Assembly: GCF_000203815.1 (NCBI RefSeq)
Contig: NW_004457735.1
Location: 372,001-436,000, forward strand
DNA: 64,000 nt
Direction: 5' to 3'
Source of the DNA: Cavenderia fasciculata
Taxonomy: Eukaryota; Evosea; Eumycetozoa; Acytosteliales; Cavenderiaceae
Positions 33,980-47,046 of the stretch are shown here, piece after piece. Both the position numbers and the translations under genes were made by a program. Numbering within the stretch: position 1 is the first letter of the stretch; every line of letters starts with the position of its first letter. The notes under the pieces were generated by a model. That model had not been told where the DNA came from, made no database searches, and saw only the letters and a program-made list of their open reading frames with translations.

Positions 33980-36469
33980 AAAGGAAATAAATAATTTTGA
34001 ATACGTCCTCTAAAATAATTGTTGGTGTTAAAATTCTTAAAATCCACAACCTTTTTTACATTTTCATCGTGTCTATATCGTTTGACAATATAGCAAACAT
34101 TAAATGGGTGTTGGTCTCGATTTGTTTCCAATAGTAATGTTTTCATTTGATATTGATCTCTTTCAGGACCATTATAAAATCTTGAATAGTTTTGAATAAT
34201 TCTATCAATCGTTAAGGTATTACGGTGTCGATGAGTTTGAGGTAATGGTGACGAACACATTATTTGAGAGACGATATCTGAGTTTGTTGTGAGTGGTTTA
34301 AAATCATTCCAAAATGATGCAAATCGTTGGTCATCGTCAATTTTAAAGAAAAATAACGATAATAGTTGAACCCTGGCTCGAGTAGCCCGATTATCAGTAA
34401 TAGTAATAAAGAGTGCAATATGTTCTTTGATTAAATACTCTACAACATTGATTTGATGGTATTTCAATGCCGCAGTGAATGAATCCACAAAACTGTCAAA
34501 ATCAGTGACCAAACATTTCAAGACATTGACCAATCCATTTTTACTTGCTGTTATTATTGTTTCTTTGACTGGACTTTCCCAACCATCCCAAGACAACCGT
34601 GGTAACACATCTGTTAACACTTGAATGTTGCTATCAAAATATCCAAATCGTGAAAGGATCACGCAAGGTTCGATAGTATTGATTGGTTGGCGACTGACAA
34701 TCAACTCGAGTATTTGACTAAATGATAGAGGTATATCAATTGGTTGTTTTTTTGTTGTAGTTGTGATTAAAGTATGTTGAGTTGGGGGTACTTTAATATC
34801 GAGTGAATGAGTCTTTGAATATAAATATTCAAGTGATTGAGGAACCATTTTGTAAAGATTGTCTGTTGTCACTTGGAATGTTATTGAACCACTGCTGTTT
34901 GGGTATAATCTATTTAATAGATACTCTATGATACTTGTATTATCAACATACAAAGCACCAACAACAAAACTACTCTTGTCTTGATCTTTTAATATTACAT
35001 CTTGTCCATTGCAAGATAGAATATGATTGAGAGTGTCTAATTGTTTGGCAGAGATTGCTGAAAGTGCCAATGCTTTAACTGTCAATCTTAAAAATGGATT
35101 AGCACCCAATAGTTTGACAAGATCCAATGACATGATTGATGGATGTATGCTATCAATGTAAAACAGATCGATACGACAGTATCCTTTATCGCCCAATTTA
35201 TCGAATTTAAGAATAGCATCATTTAACAAATACACGCATTCCAATTGACCTTCCTTTAATGCTGTTTCTATTTGAGGATAGTGATACACATACTTGTAAT
35301 TATGGGTGATTATGTATGAGATGAAACCTTTGTTACCATACATCGCAGCAGTTGTTGACATTGGGTAGAAAATTGGTGGAAATTCTAATAGTTTCAATGT
35401 CTCCAATGATGCATATCTTTCAATAATAGGAATAAGCACATAATTGCGTTTAAAGAAATCAAAGTTATCAATTGATTTACCACCAAAACTATCTTTTATC
35501 CATTTTATAATATCTTGATTATTATCACATTCCAATGCATCCACAAATAAATTAACTCTTAAATCCATTCCATATTCCAATAATTTCTTTACCATATAAT
35601 ATATTATTTGATATTTTGATTCATCATCATTATTATTATTGTCTTGTGGTTGTTGTTGTTGATTTAATTTGTTGATTAAATTCTTGAATTTGAGGTGATG
35701 ACAATTGGCATAATATCGTTCTTTGTTGTCTGTACTATTATTTAGAATATCTTTACATATTCTATCAAACAATTCCAAATCACCACAAGAGATGGTATCC
35801 AAAAGAAAGAATGCAACGTTGTAAGCCAACCCTTTGCCCTTTATATGGGGAAGAAGAATTGACACAAACTTTTTGGTTGGGTCTCATTTCATCGGCTCAC
35901 CACGTAGAATACTATATTCCATCGGCTTCCATTCATTACTAAGAAATTGAATAAAGTCGAGTGGCAGTCCACCTAATCTATCAACAACAAAATCAAATGC
36001 GACTCGATTTTCATTTCTTAAAATAATAAATAACAATGTATTAAAGTTTCTCTATAAATTAAAGTAATTGATAAAGTTAAAAGTATATATTAATATTAAT
36101 ACTTTGCAGAGAATAAGTATTTTTAAATGTGATAATGAATGAATGAATGAATGAATGTTGATGTCATCATACTCTGAAAAAAGGGTCTGCAGCAGGCGTT
36201 GGATGATCAATACACATCATTTGATAGACACTATCAAACTTTTGAATGAATAGATTGGTATGATTCAACAGAATACATTCATTCAATGATATGATATGAT
36301 GATTAAAATGAGGGCAATGATGATGTGTTTCTCTCATTATCATTGTTCGTAGGTACTTGTTGTTGAATATACTTTTAAAGATTTCACTCTTTCTTTCATC
36401 TTGTTTGTTGTTGTTGCTATCGCTAACATTATCATTATTATCATTATTATTACTAGTTATACTATTCAT
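33976..36469 (-). pseudogene. Ankyrin-repeat-like family gene with a nonsense codon (copy H, subfamily 3)
   Basis: Exon 1 is 36173-36469 (99 codons) and exon 2 is 33976-36051; together 791 codons in one frame. A TGA at 35884-35886 interrupts exon 2 about 55 codons after its start. Copy I has Trp at the equivalent place (EPIKWEPTKK against EPMK-stop-DPTKK), so a single G-to-A change explains it. Everything else is intact, including ankyrin-like units (GNKGFISYIITHNY, GQLECVYLLNDAI) and the family tail (LTIDRIIQNYSRFYNGPERD). A sequencing error is an alternative, as is translation of the last 629 residues from a downstream Met. Confidence 0.75.
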
Positions 36470-36588
36470 TCTACTCTTGATATTTAATTAAATAATGACA
36501 ACAACAAATGAAGCATAGCAATATGATCATCGCACTTTATTTTTATTTTTTTAATTTCCTTTTTTTTTTTTTTGAATGTATGTTGTAA

Positions 36589-38233
36589 TTAATAATCACT
36601 AAAGTATTTGGCCAGTGATGATGTATCATTAAGTTGTTTTTTAATTGATGGTGCAAAGATTGAAGGGGATACTTTAACAAGTTGATGATTCTTTAAAGAT
36701 AAATATTCGAGTGACTGAGGTGAAATGTTGTCAAAATTGTCAGATGACACTTGGAATGTTACCGGACTTGTACTACTACTGTTTGGGTAGAATCTATTCA
36801 ATAGATACTCTATAATAGCTGTATTATCTGCAACATACAAAGCACCAACAACTAAATTATTCTTGTCTTGATCGCTTAATACACATTGACTTGTATTGCA
36901 CTGTGATAGAATTTGATCGAGAGTGTCTAATTGTTTGGCAGAGATTGCTGAAAGTGCCAATGCTTGAACTGTCAATTTTAAAAATGGATTAGCACCCAAT
37001 AGTTTGACAAGATCCAATGACATGATTGATGGATGTATACTGTCAATCAAGAATAGATCGATACGACAGTACCCTTTTTCACCCAATTCATCGAATTTAA
37101 GAATAGCATCATTTAACAAATACACGCAATCCAAATGTCCTTCTTTTAATGCTGTTTCTATTTGTGCATATTGATACAAGTACTTGTAGTTTTTGGTAGC
37201 CATGTATGATAGGAAATCTTTGTTACCATATTTAGCAGCATTGGTTGACATTGGAAAGAAGTTTGGTGGGAATTCTAACAGTTTCAATGTCTCCAATGAT
37301 GCATATCTTTCAACGATAGGTGCCAAAAACAAATAATCACGGTCATAGAAATCAAACTTGTCAATCGAATTACCACCAAAACTATCTTTAATCCATTTCA
37401 GAATCTCTTGATTATTTTGACGGCTGCATTCCAATGCGTCAACAAATAAATTTCTTCTTAAATCCATATCATAATCATTTTTTAATTTGTTGACTATATA
37501 ATATATTATTTCATATTTTGATTGATTATTATTATTATTATTATTATTTGGATTATTATTATTATTTTGATTATTATTATTATTTGTTGTATCGTTGTTG
37601 TAGATTAAATCTTTAAATGTAATATGATTTGAATTATAATAAAATCTTTCTTTTTGGTTTAGGTCTAGAATATCTTTACAAATTTGATTAAATAATTCTA
37701 AATCACCACAAGAGACAGGTACTAATAGGAATAGTACAGAGTATAGCATTGCAGATTTACATCCCTTAACATGAGGTAAAAGTATGGTTACACTCTTTTT
37801 GGTTGGTTCCCATTTAATCGGTTCAACACCAGGATGAATACCAAACCCAAATCCCATTGGTTTCCATTGATTACTAACAAACTGAACAAAATCGTGTGCT
37901 AGTCCACGTAATCTACCAACTACAAACTCAAATGCAACTTGATTCTCATATTTGAGAATATTAAATAACAATTGATTAAAGTTACTCTAAAACAAGGAGA
38001 TGAGAGAAATGAAAAGTAGAGATTAATATATTATTGATTGATTGATTGAATAATTCTACTCTATAGTTTCATACTTTGAAGAAAGGGTTTTCATTCGTTG
38101 TATCAATACGCATGAATTGTTGAATGAATAGATCGGTTTGATTCAATACAATATATTCATTCAATGATTTTAAACTTGTTTGATCTTGCAAGTTGTTGTC
38201 ATTAATACTAGTAATAGTTTCACTACTTATCAT
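36589..38233 (-). pseudogene. Ankyrin-repeat-like family gene truncated at both ends (copy I, subfamily 3)
   Basis: Exon 1 is 38075-38233 (53 codons) and exon 2 is 36589-37986; 518 aa. Exon 1 lacks the conserved segment around YLRTKIFNHV, going directly from an N-rich start to SLKSLNEYIVLNQTDLFIQQ. Exon 2 matches copy H up to about residue 450 and then ends early (LAKYFSDY-stop), losing the last ~230 residues including the conserved NYSRFYNGPERD tail. The frame is open, so a shortened protein could still be made. It is called a pseudogene because both conserved ends are missing. Confidence 0.65.
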
Positions 38234-38372
38234 TCTCTTTAATGATTATTATTATACAATTATATAATTGTATTTATGATGAGCAGTACTTGTTAAGACA
38301 AGTAGAAAAGATAAAAATTAAATAAATATCTTAAAAAGATTTTAATTTTGGCGCGGGTAATAATGCTGTTGT

Positions 38373-40091
38373 TTATTTATTCTTTTTAATTGTATTATCA
38401 AATGGGATTAATCCAATTGATTGATTGTTGATGTAAAATTGATTGTTGATGTAAAATTGATTGATATCAAAATCATTAAAATTGATTATTTGATTGAATT
38501 GTGGATCATGTCTATATTTAGAGATGATATAGTAGGTGACAAATGTATTGTAGCTGGACAATCGCAAAGGTTCCATTTGATATTGATCTCTTTCAGGACC
38601 ATTATAGAATCTTGAATAGTTTAGTATGATTCTATCAATTACACGAGATACATGACAACGATAATATCCTGTATCAAATGGTGGCTGTGTAAATAGTTGG
38701 GATACCAACTTTGAATTGGTCGTAGAGAATGATTTAAAATCATTCCAAAAAGATTCGAATGTTTGGTCGTCGGTAATATAGTAAAATGATGATAATATCT
38801 TGGCTTGATCTCTTTCCCATATCTCTTTATCAGATGGTTGACACATAAAGTCAAAGTCGTATGGGTCTGGTTCCACTTTTTCCTTTTCGTGAAACTGAAC
38901 AAGAGACATGCATTCATTGGTCAAATACTTTGCAACTTTGAATTGTTTGTATTTAATTGCTGTTGTGAATGAATCTATAAAACTGTCAATATTCGATACC
39001 AAACATGCCACAGTTTTAACCAATCCATTCTTACTTGCTTTAATTAATGTTTTTTTAATCTTTTCATAAAATTGAAGAGATTTTAATGTTGGTAATACAT
39101 CTTTTAAAAGATGAATATCATCATCACAATATCCAAATCGTTTGAGTATTACCCAAGGATGAATAGTGTTGATTGGTTGATACTTTATAATCAATTGAAG
39201 GATTTCAAGTGATGGTTCTTTTGGTACTTGTTTGATATGGTATGATATAGGGGATGGAGATATGCTAATCTCTAGTGAACAATGACCAAGTGAATATAAA
39301 TATTCAAGTGGTTGATATTCCATATCACAAATATTGTCAGTTGTCACTTGAATGGATGATATAGTTGGTTCTTCCTCATCTTCGTTGTAGTATGTATTCA
39401 ATAGATACTCTATCATAGTAGTATCCTCAATACATAATGCACCAACAATTAAACTGCCATAGTCTGTGAACCCTTGAGCCACAAGAGGAGAGAGTATGTG
39501 TTGTAAAATATCCAATTGATTAGTCTTGATGGTTGTAAGAGCCAGTTTGACTGAAAGGCGTATATATGGATTGAGGGCCAATTGCTCCACAAGATCCAAT
39601 GATATGATTGATGGGTTGACCTTTAGGATGATAAGAGGGCGAACAATTATTCCTCTTGTTTCCTCTAGATACAACCCAGCATTTTGTATTTCTTTTAATA
39701 ATATTTTAGAGTATTCCAAATGACCCTTGTCCAAAGCAATATGAAGTTGGTCTCCAAAATAATGGAAACCATTTTCAACAAAAGGGATTATATAATTGAG
39801 GAAATCTATGTTTCCATGTTCTGGTGAATCGATATTGCTAATTCTATCTTTTGAGTGTTGAAATTCAATCAACTCCAAAGTTTCAGTTGATGCATATCTT
39901 TGGATTTGCTCAAAATATCTACCACTGAAACCAAGAAACTCTTGTATTGTACCAAAACTATCTTTAATCCATTTTATAATCTCTTGATTATTATCACATT
40001 CCAATGCATCCATAAATAAATTACCTCTTAAATCTAATCCATGTCCTATTAATTTGTTGACCATATAATATATTATTTCATATTTTGATTG

Positions 40092-40148
<57 letters not shown>

Positions 40149-40937
40149 TTGATTATTATGATTATTATTATTGCCTTGTTGTTGATTATTTAATTTGTTG
40201 ATTAGATTTTTAAATGATAATTTGACCTGCAGATCATATCTATATCGAATACTTTTTTGAGCTGGTTCTAGAATATCTTTACAAATTTGATCAAACATTT
40301 CCAAATCACCTGTTGTTAATGGACAATAGAGAAGCTCCATAGCAAACCCAGTTGATTGTTTAAATAGTGTGATGTGGTTCATGAGAATAGAAAGACTATT
40401 TTTTGTTGGTTGCCATATTTGAGAATACTGCCAAATGAAATCAGAAAATCCTCCCAATCTATCTACCATCATATCAAATGCTGTTTTGTTTTCATATTTC
40501 AACGCTGTGAATAATAATTCATTGAATTTACTAAACTGTAAGATTGAATTAATAACTGCATATTCTATATTTATCTCTCTCTCTGTCTCTCTCTTCTTTT
40601 TTTTATTGCAACATACAAAATAATCAGATTTTACATCTACACCAATCTTTTCATGAAAAGATTCAATTGATTGATATATTTGATCAAAATGTTTGATGAA
40701 TAGATCAGTACGATGTACAATGATGCATTCTTTTAAACTAATGATCTCATGTGACTTTAATCTGTAGATCATCGGTTGACCAACATGTTGGTGTAACTTG
40801 TGATGAATGATCCCTACATGATTGAATATCTTTGTTCTTAGATACTTGTTGTTGAGTATACTTTTAAAGTACTCACTCTTTGTATTATCTGTGTTACTAT
40901 CTAATATATTATTATTATTATTACTATCTCTATTCAT
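38373..40937 (-). CDS. Ankyrin-repeat-like family protein (copy J, subfamily 4)
   Basis: The ORF is continuous for 854 codons. By comparison with paralogues an 81-nt intron (GTATGT...TTACAG, 40536-40616) should be removed, giving exons 40617-40937 and 38373-40535 (827 aa). The intron is a multiple of three without stops, so retention would insert 27 basic residues (CCNKKKKRETERE region). Exon 1 holds YLRTKIFNHVGIIHHKL and HEIISLKECIIVHRTDLFIK. Exon 2 holds a polyN tract of about 20 Asn, ankyrin-like units (GNIDFLNYIIPF, KGHLEYSKILLKEI, NGLVKTVACLVS) and the tail RVIDRIILNYSRFYNGPERD. A duplicated segment (DINQFYINNQFYINNQ) lies at the C-terminus. Confidence 0.85.
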
Positions 40938-41025
40938 TCTCTAACACAAACAAAATGACCACAACCCTGTTTTTTGTTTTTTTTTATTGAGTACTTGCAA
41001 AAAAAACAAAATATATTATAATAAT

Positions 41026-42760
41026 TTATTTATTAAAGATAAATGGAATTAATCCAATTGATTGATTGTTGATGTAAAATTGATTGATATCAAAATCATT
41101 AAAATTGATGATTTGATTGAATTGTGGATCATGTCTGTATTTAGAGATGATGTGGTAGGTGACAAATGCATTTCGATTGTAACTAGACAATTGTAATGGT
41201 TGCATTTGATATTGGTCTCTTTCAGGACCATTATAGAATCTTGAATAGTTTAGTATGATCCGATCAATTAAATTTGATACATAGCGACGATAATATCCTG
41301 TATCAAATGGTGACTCTGCTAATAGTTCAGATACCATTGATGAGTTGGTTGTAGAGTATGATTTACAATCATTCCAAAATGATTTAAATAGTTGGTCGTC
41401 TTCAATATAGTAAAATGATGATAATATCTTGATATGTTCTCTTTCCCAAATCTTTTTATCAGATGGACCTCTGCGGACCGAATAGTCGTAAAATAGGCTG
41501 GGTCTAACCCGAGGAGAAATGTTTTCCTCTTCCTCTTCATTGTTTAAATGAACAAGTGATATGCATTCATTGATCAAATACTCGGCAACTTTGATTTGAT
41601 TGTGTATGATTGCCGTCTTGAATGAATCTGCAAAACGATTAATATCCATGACCAAACATTCAACAGTTTTAATCAATCCATTCTTACTTGCTTTGATTAA
41701 TGTATCTTGAATCTTGGATGATCGTTGGGTAGAGGGTACCAATCTTAGAGTTGATATTAAAAGATCGATACCTTCGTCACAATATCCAAATCGAGCAAGT
41801 ATTACCCAAGGATGAATAGGTTGTTGAGTGTTGATTGGTTGATACTTTATAATCAATTCAAGTATTTCAAGTGATGGTTCTTTTGTTTGTTTGATTTGGT
41901 GCCAATTTGGAGATGGTGGTAATTTAATGTCGAGTGAATGACCAAGTGAATATAAATATTCAAGTGGTTGATGCATCATATCACCAATTATGTTTGTTTT
42001 CACTTGGAATGATGTTGTAGTCGTTCTGTCATCATCATCATCGTTGTTGTAGTATGTATTCAATAAATACTCTATTATAGTTGTATCATCAATACATAAT
42101 GCACCAACGATGAGACTATTAGTGTTTAAATATTGTTGGTTTGTATATGGACTGAGTAAGTGTTGTAAACTATCCAATTGTTTGGCCTTGATGGCTGTAA
42201 GAGCAATATCCTCGACTAAAACTTTAATATATGGGTGTTGAGACAATCTTTGGACGAGATCCAATGACATGATCGATTCATGTACACTATTGACATAAAT
42301 TTGTAAACGACCATATAATTCTTCATTTCTTTTCATGCCTTGGTCGTGTATTACTTGTAATACAATAAGTGAATACTCCAAATGACCATTATCCAAAGCT
42401 GTTTGGAGAGTATTGAAATCATATAAACTATTTGCCATAATGGGGAGTGTATAATTGAGGAAATCTATGTTTCCATAATCTGATGAAGTACAATTTTCAT
42501 AGGATACACGTACATCTACTGGATTTAATTGAATCAACTTTAAAGTTTCAGTTGATGCATATTGTTTGATATGATAAATAAAATTGATTTGATTATAGAA
42601 ACCAATAAACTCTGGCATTGAACCAAAACTATCTTTTATCCATTTAATAATCTCTTGATTATTATCACATTTCAATGCATCCATAAATAAATTACCTCTT
42701 AAATCCATATCATATTCCTTTAATTTGTTGACCATATAATATATTATTTCATATTTTGAT

Positions 42761-42822
<62 letters not shown>

Positions 42823-43595
42823 GTCTTGTTGTTGTTGTTGTGTTGTGGTTGTTGATTTAATTTGTTGATTAGATATTTAAATGCAAATTTAAGGGGTTTA
42901 TAAGAACCGTATAAATCATTTGTACCGTATGTAATATTCTTGATTCTGTCAGATTGAGTTGGTTCAAGAATATCTTTACATATTTGATCAAACATTTCCA
43001 AATCACCTGTTGATATTGGATGACAGAGAAGTAACCCAACATATTGCACTGGTTGCTGCTGATAGTGAGTGATGTGATTCATGAGAATAGAAAGACTATT
43101 TTTTGTTGGTCTCCATATATTGGAGTATCGATTAAGGAAATTATTGGGTAATTTACCTCCCAATCTATCTACCATCATATCAAATGCTGTTTTGTTTTCA
43201 TATTTCAACGCTGTGTATAATAAATCATCAAATATACTAAACTATAAGGCGATTATTTATTGTTAAATATTTAAGTTAACTTTATAATAGTATCAATACT
43301 ATGTTTTGCTTTTCTTTTCTAGATTACATACATCTCTGATAACTGATTTAAAAACTTGATCAAAATGTTTGATGAATAGATCAGTACGATGTACAATGAT
43401 ACATTCTTTCAAACTAATGATCTCGTGTGACTTGAATCTGTAGATCATCGGTTGACCTTGACCACCATCACCATACAACTTGTAGTGAATGATCCCTACA
43501 TCTTTGAATATCTTTGTTCTTAGATACTTGCTATTGAGTATACTTTTAAAGTATTCTCTCTTTGTATCTGTATTACTACTATCTTCTCTATTCAT
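41026..43595 (-). pseudogene. Ankyrin-repeat-like family gene with a frameshift in a CAA/AAT tract (copy K, subfamily 4)
   Basis: Exon 1 is 43332-43595 (88 codons). Exon 2 runs 43241-41026 but is split between two frames. The upstream frame reads FKYLINKLNQQPQHNNNN and then a false poly-Ile ending at 42744. The downstream frame resumes as ESKYEIIYYMVNKLKEYDMD and continues to the normal C-terminus at 41026. A 1-nt slip around 42825-42865, inside the CAA/AAT repeats, explains it. Either the gene is dead or the repeat length was miscalled. Otherwise it matches copy J across the whole length, including FYNGPERDQYQMQPLQL. Confidence 0.7.
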
Positions 43596-43734
43596 TCCCT
43601 AACACAAACAAAACGATCATCAACTCTTTGTTTTTTTTTAGAGAGTCAAAGGCAAAAAAAACAAAAATTAACAATAACAAATTTTATATTATTTAATTAC
43701 ATTTATCTTTGAATAAATTTGTTGATAAAATAAT

Positions 43735-44389
43735 TTAATTGAATGGAATTAATCCAATTGATTGATTTTTGTTGTAAAATTGATTGATATCAAAATCATT
43801 AAAATTGATTATTTGATTGAATTGTGGATCATGTCTATATTTAGATATGATATAATAAGTGACAAATGTATTGTAGCTGGACAATCGCAAAGGTTCCATT
43901 TGATATTGATCTCTTTCAGGACCATTATATGTTAGATCTAGATTGTTTAAAATCAATGATATCTCATTGAACTCAATATACTCAATCCTGGTTAGGACAA
44001 GTCAAAAATGTAAACTATTTTGGATAAAATACTAAAGACTAACCATCGTCAGTTAGTCGTGGATCAACAATTATAAAAAGGATTAGAATAATCCAATAAA
44101 GAGACATTCTATATTATATATTCTATATTCATTATTCATTATTACTATAATATTATTCATTCTATTTAATCATCTTTTATTATTATAATTAAATAATCAT
44201 TTACAATCTAATCTAAAGACATTATCACTATCTATATATTCATATATCTATATATTATTATATACCTCTCAAACTAATTATATATTTACCAAGTATCTAT
44301 ATAGTTATTACATTAGGTACTTGCTATTGAGTATAAACTTAAAGTATTCACTTCTTCTTTTATCTGTATCTTTATTACTATTATTCATT
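43735..44389 (-). pseudogene. Chimeric remnant: ankyrin gene ends around a foreign signal-peptide exon (copy L)
   Basis: 43735-43930 encodes the last ~65 residues of subfamily 4 (YNGPERDQYQMEPLRL ... SIGLIPFN). 44316-44389 encodes the first ~24 residues of exon 1 (MNNSNKDTDKRRSEYFKFIL). Between them the ankyrin body is absent. Instead, 44044-44107 reads as a signal-peptide-like exon (MSLYWIILILFIIVDPRLTD) followed by a GT donor, and a possible acceptor near 43988 leads into an LRR-like phrase (EYIEFNEISLILNNLDLTYN) that merges with the ankyrin tail. The phases of these two pieces do not join in frame. Confidence 0.6.
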
Positions 44390-44479
44390 GTCTGAAAGAA
44401 CAAAATGATCATTTGTTTTTTTTTGATGAAGATCATGACCGACAATTATAATATTTATTTTATTAAATTCTTTTTTATT

Positions 44480-46941
44480 TTATAATGGGATAATACCAAT
44501 TAAAAGATTATTATTTTTAATATAAAATTGATTGATATCAAAATCATTAAAATTGATTATTTGATTGAATTGTGGATCATGTCTATATTTAGAGATGATA
44601 TAGTAGGTGTTGAATGGATGTGATGGATTGGGCAATTGTAATGGTTGCATTTGATATTGATCTCTTTCAGGACCATTATAAAATCTTGAATAGTTTAGTA
44701 TGATCCGATCAATTGTATTGGATATTTGACGACGATAATATCTTGTATCAAATGGCGACTCTTCTAATAATTTAGAGACCACCGATGAGTTGGTTGTAGA
44801 GAATGATTTAAAATCATTCCAAAATGATTCAAATGTTTCGTCGTCTCCAATATAGTAAAATGATGGTAATATCCTGGCATGAATAGTTTCCCATATCTCT
44901 TTATTGGATTGACCTGAACCACCCAAAAATTCAGAAAATAGGTTGTTGTAAACCTCTTCTTCTGCTTCTGGTGTAATGATTTCATCCTCTTCTTCTTCTT
45001 CTTCAATAAAATGAACAAGAGAAATGCATTCATTGGTTAAATACTTTGCAACTTTAATTTGTTTGTATTTGATTGCTGATGAGAATGAATCCTCAAAACT
45101 ATGAACATTCGATACCAAACATTCGACAGTTTTAACCAATCCATTCTTACTTGCTTTAATTAATGTGTCTCGTTTTATGTCATAGAATGCAATATCTGAT
45201 ACCAATGACAAAGCATCTTTTAAAAGATGAATATCATCATCACAATATCCAAATCTTGAGAGTATATCACTCGGATGAATAGTGGCGATTGGTTGATACT
45301 TTATAATCAATTGAAGTATTTCAAGTGATGGTACTTTTTTTTCTTGTTTTAATATTGCCAACACACTTTGAGATTGTTCCATTCTAATGTCTAGTGAATG
45401 ACCAAGTGAATATAAATATTCAAGTGGTTGAGGCATCATATCACAAATATTGTCAGTTGTCACTTGGAATGATTTGGATCTTGTAGTTGGTTCTGCATCA
45501 TCATCGTTGTTGTAATATCTATTCAATAGATACTCTATATTAGTTGTATCATCAATACACAATGCTCCAAAAATCAATCTATTCGTGTCCAAATATCCTT
45601 CTTGAGCCCTGTAAAGATTGAGTATGTGTTGTAAAATATCAAATTGTTTGGCCTTGATAGCTATCAGAGCCAATTCGGTGACTGAAACTTGTAGATATTG
45701 ATTCGCAAACAATCTAGTGACAAGATTGAATGTCATAATAGATGGGTTGACGCTTTCGACTTTGATACGACCATAATAATGAATTCCGATTACTATACGT
45801 TCAATGGTTTGTATTAAAATATTAAAATATTCCAAATGGCCCTTGTCCAAAGCTGTTTGGACCATTATAGAGAAAGAATATGATTCTTGCTCTAAAATAG
45901 GGAGCACAAAGTTGAGGAAATCAATGTTTCCATCAGCTGAAACTATTTTCTCTGTTAGGTTTGAATTCAATCAACTTTAAAGTTTCAGTTGATGCATATT
46001 TTTGAATTTGTTTTAAATGTTGATATCTACCATACAAACCAATAAACCCTTCTTTTTTTTCATAACTATCTTTTATCCATTTAATAATCTCTTGATTATT
46101 ATCACATTTCAATGCATCTACAAATAAATTACCTCTTATATCCATACCATATTCCTTTAATTTGTTGACCATATAATATATTATTTCATATTTTGATTCA
46201 TTATTATTATTATTATTAGTTGTATGTTGTTGGTGTTGATTTAATTTGTTGATTACATGTTTAAATGAAAATGGGAGATGGTCACAATAACCATATGAAG
46301 GAAAGATCAGAGTTCCATTGGGAACAGGATCAAGAACGAGTTGGCATATATGATCAAACATTTCCAAATCACCTGTTGTTACAGGTAACCAAAGAACAAG
46401 ATGAGCATAACCAGTTGGTTGAAAGTATGTGATGTGATTCATGAGAATAGAAAGACTACTTTTGGTTGGTCTCCATTGATTTCTTAAAATAGAATGGGGC
46501 AATTCTCCGGCTCTCTCTATCAACATATCAAATGCTGTTTTGTTTTCATACTTTAACGCTGTGATTAGTAAACTATTGAAGTTATCTTGCTATATTGATT
46601 AATTGAATATTAGCTAATTCACTTCAGTGTACGATATTGATGGGTGACTCTCTTTCTTTTAAAGTACATACATCTCTGTTAACTGATTTAAAAACTTGAT
46701 CAAAATGTTTGATGAATAGATCAGTACGATTTACAATGATACATTCTTTCAAACTAATGATCTCATGTGACTTTAATCTATAGATAATCGGTTGACCTTG
46801 ACGACAATACAACTTGTGATGAATGATCCCTACATCTTTGAATATCTTTGTTCTCAGGTACTTGCTATTGAGTATACTCTTAAAGTATTCACTTCTTCTT
46901 TGATCTGTATTACTACTATTATTATTACTATCTCTATTCAT
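44480..46941 (-). pseudogene. Ankyrin-repeat-like family gene with a 1-nt frameshift (copy M, subfamily 4)
   Basis: Exon 1 is 46672-46941 (90 codons). Exon 2 spans 46589-44480 but its length is 1 nt off frame. The upstream frame runs through KYASTETLKLIEFKPNRE and stops; the downstream frame continues from about 45965 as SADGNIDFLNFVLPILEQES to the usual tail. The two frames overlap at 45933-45970, so the indel lies there. An acidic insert (EEEEEDEIITPEAEEEV) distinguishes this copy. The rest is intact, so this is a recent lesion or a base-call error. Confidence 0.7.
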
Positions 46942-47046
46942 TCTCTAACACAAAATGATCATCACTTATTTTAATTTCAAAAGACTTTAACAGGTTGGGC
47001 AAAAAAAACAAAACAAAATAAACTAATAACAATATGCACTATTTAT

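Noticed and set aside
40084-40148. Regular trinucleotide array that could be mistaken for a CRISPR or satellite
   Set aside because: It is an in-frame polyasparagine tract with no spacers; CRISPR is not expected in a eukaryotic nucleus.
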